Source: CAYQQQ01 sp964420125
GTDB taxonomy: Bacteria; Actinomycetota; Acidimicrobiia; Acidimicrobiales; Microtrichaceae
Direction: 5' to 3'
NCBI GenBank assembly: GCA_964420125.1
Contig: CAYQQQ010000018.1
Location: 1-64,000 of the forward strand
Length of the DNA: 64,000 nt
Positions 38,046 to 46,410 of the stretch are shown here, one piece after another. Positions within the stretch are counted from its first letter, which is position 1. The number at the start of each line of letters is the position of its first letter. The position numbers and the translations under genes are program-made. The notes under the pieces are model-generated. The model was not told the origin of the DNA, did not search any database, and was given only the letters and a program-made list of their open reading frames with translations.

Positions 38046-39407
38046 ATGGACCGATCGACGGAGCCCGATGACCCGACCGCCCATGGTGCACGACTCGCAG
38101 CGGCGCCCGGCATCCCCCCTCGTGCCGACGCGGTCGTGGTGGGGGCAGGCCTTGCCGGACTGACCGCGGCAGCGCTGATCGCCGAGCGGGGACACGACGT
38201 GGTGGTGCTCGACGGCACGCTCCCCGGAGGCCGAGCCCGCACCGACGAGCAGGAGGGGTTCCGGTTCAACCGGGGTCCGCACGCCCTCTACGACGCGGGT
38301 GCCGCCCGACGGGTGATGACCGGCCTGGGCGTGCGGACCTCCGGCGGCCCGCCACCCACGAAGGCCAGCTTCGTCCGTCTGGGCGACGAGCTCGCCGTGT
38401 TGCCGGTGACGGCCTCGCAGATGCTCACCTCCGGCCTGCTCGGTGTGCGGGAGAAGGCCCAGCTGGTCAGGTTCCTGCGCACCGTCGGTGGAGCGCGGCC
38501 TGCGTCCGAGCTGTCCACCGCGACGTGGCTGGCGCAGTGCAGGTTGACCGGCCGCGCCTACGACATGGTGGCCTGGCTGGTCCGGCTCACCTCCTACTGC
38601 GCGGAGCTGGACCGCTTGTCCGCCGACGCGGCGGCGGAGCAGCTGGCGATCGGCCTGGCGGGCGTGACCTACCTCGACGGCGGTTGGCAGTCCCTGGTCG
38701 ACTCGCTGCTGGAGCGTGGTGAGCGTCTCGGGGTGCAGGTGGTGACCGGGGTCTCGGTGCGGGCGTTGCGCGACACCGTCGGGGGCTGGGCCCTCGAGAC
38801 GGCTCCGGGTGAGCTGACGTGCAGGTCGGTGGTGCTGGCCGCCGGAGGGCCCGCCGAGGCGGCGCGACTGCTGGGCTCTGCCGGTGTTCCCGCAGAGGCC
38901 CTCCCGCTGCCGGGTGACGCTCTCACGGCCGCAGCCCTGGACCTCGGGCTGCGGCGACCGCTGCGGCAGGCTGCTCTCCTGTTCTCCTTCGACGAGCCGC
39001 TGTACCTGTCCCAGCACGCCCCGCCGGCGGCCCTCGCACCGCCCGGAGGGGCCGTGGTGCACGCCCTGCGCTACGGCGCTCGCGACGCGCGCTCCGACCG
39101 GGCCGATCTCGTGGCGCATGCCGCAGCTGCGCGGATCGACCTCGACCAGGTGGTGGCGCAGCGGTTCCTGGCTCGCATGGTGGTGGCACACAGCGTGCCG
39201 ACTCCCGAGCGGGGCGGTCTTGCCGGCCGACCTCCCGTGGCGGTCGCCGACGCCGAGGGGGCGTTCCTGGCGGGTGACTGGGTGGGTGGGCGCGGGCAGC
39301 TGGCCGACGCGTCGGTGGCGTCGGCCGAGGAGGCGGCCGAGGCCGTCCACCGGTTCCTCACGGGGCCGGTCCTGCGATCGAACCGCGTGGCAGGCTCGCG
39401 GCCATGA
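38046..39407 (+). CDS. FAD-dependent oxidoreductase, amine oxidase/phytoene desaturase-like
   Basis: 453 residues with a GxGxxG dinucleotide-binding motif VVVGAGLAGLTAAALIAERG near residue 29, the following acidic residue in VVVLD, and the second conserved segment PGGRARTDEQEGFRFNRGPHALY, typical of NAD(P)/FAD carotenoid-desaturase-like flavoproteins. The C-terminal FLAGDWVGGRGQLADASVASAEEAA is the family's FAD-closing motif. ATG 38046 is chosen because an ECF41 promoter ends at 38037; GTG 38010 has a good ribosome site but would lie inside the promoter. The stop overlaps the sigma gene (ATGA). Substrate unknown. Confidence 0.87.
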   Translation: MDRSTEPDDPTAHGARLAAAPGIPPRADAVVVGAGLAGLTAAALIAERGHDVVVLDGTLPGGRARTDEQEGFRFNRGPHALYDAGAARRVMTGLGVRTSGGPPPTKASFVRLGDELAVLPVTASQMLTSGLLGVREKAQLVRFLRTVGGARPASELSTATWLAQCRLTGRAYDMVAWLVRLTSYCAELDRLSADAAAEQLAIGLAGVTYLDGGWQSLVDSLLERGERLGVQVVTGVSVRALRDTVGGWALETAPGELTCRSVVLAAGGPAEAARLLGSAGVPAEALPLPGDALTAAALDLGLRRPLRQAALLFSFDEPLYLSQHAPPAALAPPGGAVVHALRYGARDARSDRADLVAHAAAARIDLDQVVAQRFLARMVVAHSVPTPERGGLAGRPPVAVADAEGAFLAGDWVGGRGQLADASVASAEEAAEAVHRFLTGPVLRSNRVAGSRP

Positions 39408-40309
39408 GCACCGGTGGAGGGATCCCGGGGACACCGTCGGCGCTGGAGCTGTTCGAGGCCGAACGAGCGCGTCTCACCGGTGTGGCATATCGCATGACGG
39501 GGTCCTACGCCGATGCAGAGGACGTCGTGCAGGAGGCCTGGGTGCGCTTCTGTCGAGTGGAGCTCGACGACGTCGACAACCCCTCCGCATGGCTGACGAC
39601 GGTGGTGTCCCGTCTGTCGCTCGATCGGTTGAGGGTGCTGTCCCGGCGGCGCGAGGAGTACGTCGGGCCCTGGTTGCCCGAGCCGGTGGCCACGGGCGAT
39701 CCGGCGGATCCCGCGGCCGCCGCGGAGCTGGCCGATTCGTTGACGCTCGGCTTCCTGGTGCTGCTCGACGAGCTGGCACCGACGGAGCGGGTCGTGTTCC
39801 TGCTGGCCGACGTCTTCGGCGAGCCCTACGCCCGCATCGCCGAGATGGTGGGCCGCTCGGAGGTGGCGTGCCGCCAGATCGCCAGCCGTGCCCGTCGTCG
39901 GCTGCGGCGTGACCCGGAGGCGCCGGTGCCCCGTCGCGCCGATCGCGAGCTGCTCGATCAGCTGGTGCACGCCGTGGGCCGCGCGGATGCCGAGGCGGTC
40001 GCCACCCTGCTGCACCCGGACGTCCGGCTCCTCAGCGACGGCGGCCCGCATCGCCACTCCGCTCGTCGGCCGGTCGTGGGACCGTTCCGGGTGGCCAGGC
40101 TGCTGTGCTTCCTGGGCAAGCGCACTCCAGCGGACTACGTGCCTGCCTGGCGCACGCTCAACGGCCAGGATGCCTTCTGCATGCACGTGGAGGGGCGGGC
40201 GGAGTTCGTGTTGATGGCCGACGTGCTCGACGACAGGGTCGTGGCCGTCCGGCTGCTGCGCAATCCCGACAAGCTCGGCCACGTCGACGAGGCGGTGCCC
40301 CTGCTGTGA
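39404..40309 (+). CDS. ECF41-family RNA polymerase sigma factor
   Basis: 301 residues. Sigma region 2 (LTGVAYRMTGSYADAEDVVQEAWVRF) and region 4 (TERVVFLLADVFGEPYARIAEMVGRSEVACRQIASRARRRL) are followed by a SnoaL-like C-terminal extension of about 120 residues, as in ECF41/SigJ. Three motifs described for ECF41 are found: WLPEP at 90-94 (intact), DGGP in LLSDGGPHR (a variant of DGGGK/R), and NPDKL at 287-291 (intact). ECF41 factors lack a separate anti-sigma; the extension controls activity. ATG 39404 overlaps the oxidoreductase stop. The promoter at 38011-38037 makes this likely autoregulated. Confidence 0.93.
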   Translation: MSTGGGIPGTPSALELFEAERARLTGVAYRMTGSYADAEDVVQEAWVRFCRVELDDVDNPSAWLTTVVSRLSLDRLRVLSRRREEYVGPWLPEPVATGDPADPAAAAELADSLTLGFLVLLDELAPTERVVFLLADVFGEPYARIAEMVGRSEVACRQIASRARRRLRRDPEAPVPRRADRELLDQLVHAVGRADAEAVATLLHPDVRLLSDGGPHRHSARRPVVGPFRVARLLCFLGKRTPADYVPAWRTLNGQDAFCMHVEGRAEFVLMADVLDDRVVAVRLLRNPDKLGHVDEAVPLL

Positions 40310-40334
40310 TCCCGGCGACCGGGAGGCGCCTCGG

Positions 40335-40460
40335 TCAGAAGCGGACCTCGCCGTCGGAGTAGGCGAGCAGCCACCCCCGGTAGACCTGGCCGCCGACCTC
40401 GAAGCTGCGTTCCGCAGTCCAGATCAGGCTCCTCATGGCGAACCGACGAAGTCCCCTCAT
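40335..40460 (-). CDS. 41-residue small protein
   Basis: MRGLRRFAMRSLIWTAERSF... ends SDGEVRF. An unusually good ribosome site GGGAGGT lies seven bases before the ATG, and its core sits in the loop of a hairpin (CCGCAC-GGGAG-GTGCGG, plus-strand 40463-40479). Basic N-terminus and aromatic C-terminus; no family recognised. It converges on the sigma gene with 25 bases between. Reality is supported by the ribosome site but not by homology. Confidence 0.5.
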   Translation of the reverse strand: MRGLRRFAMRSLIWTAERSFEVGGQVYRGWLLAYSDGEVRF

Positions 40461-40476
40461 CACCGCACCTCCCGTG

Positions 40477-40501
40477 CGGCGGCCGGCTCCTCCGGCCGCC
40501 G
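40477..40501 (-). terminator. GC hairpin downstream of the Tat lipoprotein hydrolase
   Basis: A perfect 10-bp stem CGGCGGCCGG / CCGGCCGCCG with a 5-base loop, about 60 bases past the hydrolase stop and immediately before the leader of the 41-residue gene, so it may act as a terminator or attenuator between them. Confidence 0.55.
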
Positions 40502-40560
40502 ACCCATCCCGTCGGCCGAGAGCACCGAAGGTGAAGGATTCCTCGCCAGGTGAGATCCGG

Positions 40561-42039
40561 TCAGCGATCGCCCGCGACGGTCACGTCGAGCCAGTCGAAG
40601 AGCACCTCGTTGCGGTACTGCGGCGCCATCGGCGCGCAGTGGTACTGGGCACCTTCGGCCACGGTGAACTTCACCGAGCTGGTCGGGCTTCGCAAGAGCC
40701 CCTCCAGCTCCGTCGGCTGGCCGGGGTAGAACTGCTCCTGGTCGTAGTCCACGATCAGCACGGGTGATCGGATCTCTCCGGCCACCTCCCGCACCTGGAA
40801 CTCCTGGATCCTTCGGGACAGCCCGTACCAGTCGGTGGGCACCTGGCCCGATCGTGCCTGTCGGAGCGCCTCGGTGCTGTAGATCTCCAGCCGCTTGGAG
40901 AGCTCGAAGCGCTGCTCCGGGCTGGCGCCGGGGATGATCCCGTCCTTCCAGGCCGAGTTGACCGCAGCCTCGTCGCCTTCGGCGACCTGTCGGAGCGGTT
41001 CGGGGAAGGCGTCGTACACGTCCACGCATCCCGGGTCGGTGACCACAGCCGCCAGACGGTGCTCGAACGCGGCTGCCCGTGCGACCAGCTCACCGCCCTG
41101 GCTCCAGCCGATGAGCGCGATCCGCCTGCGGTCGACATCTCCTCGATCCGACAGGTAGTCCACGACGGGGGTGATCACCGCCTCCCAGTCCGGCCGGAAC
41201 GGCACCTCCCGGACGAAGAGCATCTCTCCCTGGCCGGGCCCTTCGAGGATCAGCGCGTTCCACCCTCGCTGGATGGCGGCGTACGCGCCCCAGGCCCAGA
41301 GATCGATGTTCTGGCCGTCGCTGCCGTTGTTGAGGATCACGGTCGGTCGACGACCGGTGGTCGCCGGCGGAGCGAGGAACCACGCTGGCAGGTCGCTGTC
41401 CTCGTAGGGGATGGACACCCGTTCCCACGCGGGCTCGAACATCGCCGCCGCGGAGGCCCACATCGACGCCATGGTCTCGTAGACCTGCTGCTCCTGCTGC
41501 GGGGTCGAGGTTCCGAGCACGAAGAACAGGGCCTGGTCGTAGTACTGGGCGGCCCGCAGGAAGCGGTCCCGGGCGGTGACGAGGTGGCCTGCGGACCGGG
41601 CCTCGCCGGCGCGCTGCGCGGTCGCGTTGCCCATCGCCACCATGGCATCGAAGTAGCTCTGGAAGGTGGCTCCTCCCTCGACGGTGTTGGCCTGGTTGAC
41701 GGCGGTGACGACCTCGCCCACCTCGCTGATGAGGCCGGATCCACCGAGGGCGAACAGGGCGGAGAAGTTGATCGACTCGTCAGAGAACAGCTGGAAGCCG
41801 GTCGCCGGTGCGTCGCCGAGCACCGCCTGCTCGGTGGTGAGCTCCAAGGTCGACGGCGGTGCGGACGAGCCGGACGAGGCTCCGTCGCTGTCCGCCCCGT
41901 CCGCCCCCCCGGATGGGCGGGAGCTGCTGCAACCGAGCAGGGTCGTGGTTCCGAGGGCTGCACCCATCCCCAACAGCGCCCGACGCGAGGCGGGGCTCCC
42001 GGTCGCTGCGGGGGATCCACATGGAGTCGTTTCGTGCAT
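40561..42039 (-). CDS. Tat-type lipoprotein, alpha/beta hydrolase (prolyl-oligopeptidase-like)
   Basis: 492 residues. The N-terminus has a twin-arginine motif SRRALLGMGAALGTTTLLGC ending in a lipobox Cys, so it is predicted to be exported folded and lipidated. After a Ser/Gly/Asp-rich linker and a helical region comes an alpha/beta-hydrolase: NNGSDGQ, ILEGPGQGEMLF, the nucleophile elbow IALIGWSQGGELVARAA, VLIVDYDQEQFYPGQ (acid) and EGAQYHCAP (His). This order resembles the dipeptidyl-peptidase/DUF1100-like esterases. ATG 42039 has AAGGAGG upstream. Substrate unknown. Confidence 0.85.
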   Translation of the reverse strand: MHETTPCGSPAATGSPASRRALLGMGAALGTTTLLGCSSSRPSGGADGADSDGASSGSSAPPSTLELTTEQAVLGDAPATGFQLFSDESINFSALFALGGSGLISEVGEVVTAVNQANTVEGGATFQSYFDAMVAMGNATAQRAGEARSAGHLVTARDRFLRAAQYYDQALFFVLGTSTPQQEQQVYETMASMWASAAAMFEPAWERVSIPYEDSDLPAWFLAPPATTGRRPTVILNNGSDGQNIDLWAWGAYAAIQRGWNALILEGPGQGEMLFVREVPFRPDWEAVITPVVDYLSDRGDVDRRRIALIGWSQGGELVARAAAFEHRLAAVVTDPGCVDVYDAFPEPLRQVAEGDEAAVNSAWKDGIIPGASPEQRFELSKRLEIYSTEALRQARSGQVPTDWYGLSRRIQEFQVREVAGEIRSPVLIVDYDQEQFYPGQPTELEGLLRSPTSSVKFTVAEGAQYHCAPMAPQYRNEVLFDWLDVTVAGDR

Positions 42040-42193
42040 CTGCGGGCCTCCTTGATGGGCGCGTTCCATCGTACGGAGGCGCCCACGAGACCGTGCCCGG
42101 CGGCGCCACGCCCACGGAGCCCGCACGCAGATCTGGATGACCGAGCTCCAGGTCGCAGGGATGCGGAAGCTGTTCCGGTGGCGTCGAGCGAAG

Positions 42194-42277
<84 letters not shown>

Positions 42278-42419
42278 GTGGTGGAGTGCGAAGCGTAGCG
42301 CGACCAGCCGAGATCGCCCCAAGCGATCCGGGTGCTCCGCGCACACCCTCAGCGAGGTGGCTCCCTCCTGGAGCGCAGTGGCCCGGGACGGGTACCTCCC
42401 CGGTGGGTATCGTGGCGGG

Positions 42420-43082
42420 GTGGGTATGCGTGGATTCGAGGACCGCCTCGAACGTGCCGTCGAGGGCACCTTCTCCCGGCTCTTCCGCAGCTCGGTCAAG
42501 CCGGTGGAGTTCAGCCGCAAGCTCCAGCGCGAGATGGACGCCAACCGCTCCGTCGGGGTCAACGGCCGCACGATCGTGCCCAACTGGTACCGCTTCAGCG
42601 TGTCGCAGGCGGACTACGACACGCTGGCGGACTTCGCCCACACCCTCATCCGGGAGCTCGCGGATGCCGCCAGGGAGCACGCTCGCGACGAGAGCTACGG
42701 CTTCGTCGGCCCGGTCGAGGTGGACCTCGTGGTCGACCCCGAGGCCCGGGCGGGGCTGCTGGGGTGCGATGCCCGCTTCTCCGAGGGCGACGGCGCGCTG
42801 CCGCCGGGTTCTCTCCTGCTTCCCACCGGCGACCGTGTGCCGCTGGGGGAGTACGTCGTCAGCATCGGCCGCCAGCACGACTGCACCATCGTGCTCGCCG
42901 ACCCGAACGTGAGCCGCCATCACGCCGAGATCCGTCCGTCCGGCGACGGGTTCACGGTGGTCGACCTCGGTTCCACCAACGGCACCCGCATCAACGGGAA
43001 CCGCCTACCGGGGCCGCACGAGCTCGCCGACGGCGACGAGCTGCGATGCGGCAACACGATCATGCACTTCGAGGCCTCCTGA
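42420..43082 (+). CDS. fhaA: FhaA-like FHA-domain protein (DUF3662 + FHA)
   Basis: 220 residues. N-terminal DUF3662 domain (MRGFEDRLERAVEGTFSRLF...EFSRKLQREMDANRSVG) and a C-terminal FHA domain with SIGRQHDCTIVLADPNVSRHHAEI and LGSTNGTRING, the phosphothreonine-binding residues. In mycobacteria FhaA binds phosphorylated MviN and PknB-type kinases to regulate peptidoglycan. It lacks the long low-complexity middle of the mycobacterial protein. The start is GTG 42420 (leaderless after TATCGT at 42408-42413) or ATG 42426 two codons later. First gene of the growth cluster. Confidence 0.93.
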   Translation: MGMRGFEDRLERAVEGTFSRLFRSSVKPVEFSRKLQREMDANRSVGVNGRTIVPNWYRFSVSQADYDTLADFAHTLIRELADAAREHARDESYGFVGPVEVDLVVDPEARAGLLGCDARFSEGDGALPPGSLLLPTGDRVPLGEYVVSIGRQHDCTIVLADPNVSRHHAEIRPSGDGFTVVDLGSTNGTRINGNRLPGPHELADGDELRCGNTIMHFEAS

Positions 43083-43160
43083 GACCGTTCACCGTCCCCG
43101 CGCCGACGAGGTGCGGTCCGGGTGCTCATGCCATGTCCGACTCGTCCTAGGGTTTCCACG

Positions 43161-43643
43161 ATGCCCGAGCAGCTGCTCACCGTCCTCAAGATCTGCCTGC
43201 TGGCGTTGCTCTACCTGTTCTTCCTGCGCGTTCTGCGTGCCGTGTGGGCGGAGGTGAGCCCTCCCAAGGCCGCGACCACCGCCGCTCCCGTCCCGCTCGT
43301 CGGCGCGCCCCGCGGCACGAGGGCCAAGGCCTCCCGACCGGGGCGGAAGGCGGGAGCGGCCACCAAGCTCGCGGTGATCGAGCCGACCTCGCGCGCCGGC
43401 GTGGAGTTCCCGCTGGGCGACGAGGTGACGATCGGGCGCGCGCCGGGGTGCACGATCGTGTTCGACGAGCAGTACGTCTCCCAGGTCCACACCCGGGTCT
43501 TCCGTCGCGAGGGCGCGGTGTTCGTCGAAGACCTGGGATCGACCAACGGCACCTGGGTCAACGGCGTGCGGGCTGTCGGTCAGATGCCCGGGCGCCCCGG
43601 CGACCGCATCCAGATCGGCAACGTGATCCTGGAGCTCCGATGA
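43161..43643 (+). CDS. fhaB: FhaB-like membrane FHA-domain protein
   Basis: 160 residues. An N-terminal transmembrane segment (LLTVLKICLLALLYLFFLRVL), a basic linker, and an FHA domain with TIGRAPGCTIVFDEQYVSQVHTRVF and LGSTNGTWVNG. Corresponds to FhaB/FipA in mycobacteria, a PknA/PknB substrate that acts with FtsZ and FtsQ at division. ATG 43161 follows TAGGGT (43148-43153) by seven bases with no Shine-Dalgarno, implying a leaderless message. The stop overlaps the phosphatase ATG (ATGA). Confidence 0.93.
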   Translation: MPEQLLTVLKICLLALLYLFFLRVLRAVWAEVSPPKAATTAAPVPLVGAPRGTRAKASRPGRKAGAATKLAVIEPTSRAGVEFPLGDEVTIGRAPGCTIVFDEQYVSQVHTRVFRREGAVFVEDLGSTNGTWVNGVRAVGQMPGRPGDRIQIGNVILELR

Positions 43644-45073
43644 TCCGCCTCGAGGTGGCTTCGGCCTCGCTGGTCGGCCAGGTGCGCTCCGCCAACGAGG
43701 ACGCCGTCCTGGCGGTCGAGGGTCTGGCCGCCGTGGCCGACGGCATGGGAGGCCATCGGGCCGGCGAGGTGGCCTCTGCGGACACCATCGAGGCGCTGCG
43801 GTCGATCGAGGGGAGCCGATCCCTCGACGACCTCGTGCGTGCCGTCCACCTTGCCAACCGCCAGGTCTCCGAACGCGCCGAGCGCGATCCGGAGCTGGCG
43901 GGCATGGGCACCACCGTGGTGGTGGTCGGGCTCGTGCGCCGCGACGGCATCGACGAGCTGGCGGTGCTCAACGTGGGTGACAGCCGCGTCTACCTGCACG
44001 CGGACGGGGAGCTGCACCAGCTCACCGAGGATCACTCCCTCGTGGAGTCGTTGGTGCGGGAAGGTCGACTCAGCACCGAAGAGGCCGTCAACCACCCGCA
44101 GAAGAACGTGCTCACCCGAGCCCTGGGTGTCGAGCCACTCGTCGTGGTCGATGCATGGCTGTTGCGGCCGTGCGACGGTGATCGGCTGCTGCTGTGCAGC
44201 GACGGGCTCACCAACGAGCTCGACGACGCGCGCATCTCCGAGATCCTCGCCGAGGGCGACCCGCCGGAGGTCGCCGCCCGCCGGCTCGCCGCAGAGGCCG
44301 ACGCGGCCGGCGGCCGGGACAACATCACGACGGTCGTGGCCGACATCCTGGATTCGGGGCGGCCACCCGCCCCGCTGGGCGAGCGGTTCCGGCGGATCAC
44401 CACCCCGGCGGTCGACCTGTCCGAGGAGTCGAGCGGGCCGCACACCGAGACGGTGATGGCCGTCATCTCGGAGCCACGTGAAGGAGAAGAACCCCCGTCG
44501 CCGCCGCCCGAGCCGGGGGCCATCCCCGCACCGCTCTCAGGAGATGCGGAGATCGCCGCGCTCGCCGGCACGGGGTCGGGCGACTCGGTGGAGGCGGAGC
44601 AGCTGGCCATCGCACAGGCGGAGGCCGAGGCAGCCCTCGCACGGGCCAACCGCTGGCGGACCGTGGCGTTCGTGCTCGCCATCTTCGGGGTGATCGCGCT
44701 CGCCGTGGGTGCGATCGCCTTCACCGCTCGACGGGGTTGGTACGTGGCGGCCGACGAGGCCGGGACCGTGACGCTCTACCGGGGCACGCCGGTGCTGTGG
44801 CTCGAGCCGACCGAGGTGGAGGCCAGCGAGCTCGTCGTCGCCGACATGACCCCTGCGGACCGTCGACGCGTCGAGGGGGGCAACTCGTTCTCGAGCGAGG
44901 AGGAGGCTCGCCAGATGATCGCCAACCTGGTCACCACGACGACCACCACGTCGACCACGACGTCGACCACGACCACGACGGCTCCCGCGCCGGCGACGGA
45001 TCCTGCGACCGGACTGCCCCTGCCGGGCGACCCGTCGGTGACCACCACCACCACCGCCGTCGCCGGCCCGTGA
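43640..45073 (+). CDS. PP2C-type Ser/Thr phosphatase (PstP/Stp)
   Basis: 477 residues. Cytoplasmic PP2C domain (metal-binding motifs VRSANEDAV, VADGMGGHRAGEVAS, VGDSRVYL, LCSDGLTNELDD, GGRDNITTVV), an Ala-rich linker, one transmembrane helix (VAFVLAIFGVIALAVGAIAF), then an extracytoplasmic segment ending in a Thr-rich low-complexity tail (TTTTTTSTTTSTTTTT). It dephosphorylates PknB and its substrates, the same layout as mycobacterial PstP. Overlaps fhaB and the FtsW/RodA gene (GTGA), so translation is coupled along the run. Confidence 0.95.
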   Translation: MIRLEVASASLVGQVRSANEDAVLAVEGLAAVADGMGGHRAGEVASADTIEALRSIEGSRSLDDLVRAVHLANRQVSERAERDPELAGMGTTVVVVGLVRRDGIDELAVLNVGDSRVYLHADGELHQLTEDHSLVESLVREGRLSTEEAVNHPQKNVLTRALGVEPLVVVDAWLLRPCDGDRLLLCSDGLTNELDDARISEILAEGDPPEVAARRLAAEADAAGGRDNITTVVADILDSGRPPAPLGERFRRITTPAVDLSEESSGPHTETVMAVISEPREGEEPPSPPPEPGAIPAPLSGDAEIAALAGTGSGDSVEAEQLAIAQAEAEAALARANRWRTVAFVLAIFGVIALAVGAIAFTARRGWYVAADEAGTVTLYRGTPVLWLEPTEVEASELVVADMTPADRRRVEGGNSFSSEEEARQMIANLVTTTTTTSTTTSTTTTTAPAPATDPATGLPLPGDPSVTTTTTAVAGP

Positions 45074-46410
45074 GCACCCCGACCAGGGCTGCGCCCCCCG
45101 ACCTGGTCACGGCGCTCGCCCGCCGTCGACGCACGACGGAGCTCGGCCTGCTCGTGCTCGCCTTCTCCGTGGTCTGCGGGCTCTACGCCCTGGCCAGCCT
45201 GGGTCGCAACGCCTCGCTCCCCGCCGACATCGGACCGTTCCTGGTCGCGGTGCTGTTCCTGGTCGTGGTCGCGCACGTCGTGCTCCGCAAGGTGGCGCCG
45301 GCGGCCGACGGCCTGCTCCTGCCGCTGGCAGCGCTGCTCAACGGCATCGGCTACGTCTTCATCGCCCGCCTCGACGACGAGCTCGCCGGCCTCCAGGCGA
45401 CCTGGACCGCTGTGGGGATCATCGGCTTCGTGCTCACCCTGGTGGTGGTGAGGGATCACCGGATGCTCCAGCGCTACCGCTACACCTTCGGCCTCATCGG
45501 CGTCGGGTTGCTGGTGATGCCCCTGCTGCCCGGGATCGGCCAGAACATCAACGGGGCCCGCATCTGGGTGGCCCTGGGCCCGGTGAGCTTCCAGCCCGGA
45601 GAGTTCGCCAAGATCGCCCTCGCCGTCTTCTTCGCGGGCTACCTGGAGGAGCGGCGTGAGCTCCTCGGCGTCGCCACCTTCAAGCTGGGCCCCTTCCGCA
45701 CACCGGATCCGCGCCACTTCGCGCCGATCCTCGGTGCGTGGGGGATCGCGCTGGTGGTGATGATCTTCGAGCGCGACCTCGGTTCCGCGCTGCTGTTCTT
45801 CGTGCTGTTCGTGGTCATGCTCTGGGTGGCGACGGGGCGGGCCAGCTACCTGGTTGCCGGTGCAGGGCTCTTCGCAGCGGGCGCGTGGCTCAGCTGGAGC
45901 AGGTTCGGCCACGTGCAGCAGCGCGTGCAGATCTGGCTCGATCCATGGGCCGACCCATCCGGCTCGGGCTTCCAGATCGTGCAGACGGCCTACGCGCTGG
46001 CATGGGGCGGGGTCTCGGGCACCGGGCCCGGACTGGGCATCGCCGGGCGGATCCCGTACGAGGAGACCGACTTCATCTTCGCCATCATCGCCGAGGAGCT
46101 CGGACTGCTCGGCGGCACCGCCGTGCTGTGCGCCTTCCTGCTCATGGTCGGCAGCGGCCTGCGCATCGCCCGGCGGTGCAGCGATCCGTTCGGGGCGCTG
46201 CTGGCGACCGGTCTGACCACGTTGATCGGCGTGCAGGCGTTCATCATCGTGGCGGGCGTGATCCGTCTCCTGCCCCTCACGGGGATCACCCTCCCCTTCG
46301 TGAGCTACGGAGGTTCGTCGTTGGTGGCGAACTACGTGCTGCTGGCTCTGCTGCTGCGCATCTCCGACCAGGCCTCCCGGCGCGTCCTGGATCCGGCGGT
46401 GGCACGGTGA
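45070..46410 (+). CDS. FtsW/RodA/SpoVE-family peptidoglycan polymerase
   Basis: 446-residue SEDS glycosyltransferase with about ten membrane helices. Seen: NGARIWVALGPVSFQPGEFAKIALAVFFAGYL, IFERDLGSALLFF (with the essential-type Asp), the C-terminal signature PLTGITLPFVSYGGSSLVANY. Position between the phosphatase and PBP matches mycobacterial rodA. GTG 45070 overlaps the phosphatase stop. It polymerises lipid II with its partner class B PBP just downstream. Confidence 0.95.
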   Translation: MSTPTRAAPPDLVTALARRRRTTELGLLVLAFSVVCGLYALASLGRNASLPADIGPFLVAVLFLVVVAHVVLRKVAPAADGLLLPLAALLNGIGYVFIARLDDELAGLQATWTAVGIIGFVLTLVVVRDHRMLQRYRYTFGLIGVGLLVMPLLPGIGQNINGARIWVALGPVSFQPGEFAKIALAVFFAGYLEERRELLGVATFKLGPFRTPDPRHFAPILGAWGIALVVMIFERDLGSALLFFVLFVVMLWVATGRASYLVAGAGLFAAGAWLSWSRFGHVQQRVQIWLDPWADPSGSGFQIVQTAYALAWGGVSGTGPGLGIAGRIPYEETDFIFAIIAEELGLLGGTAVLCAFLLMVGSGLRIARRCSDPFGALLATGLTTLIGVQAFIIVAGVIRLLPLTGITLPFVSYGGSSLVANYVLLALLLRISDQASRRVLDPAVAR

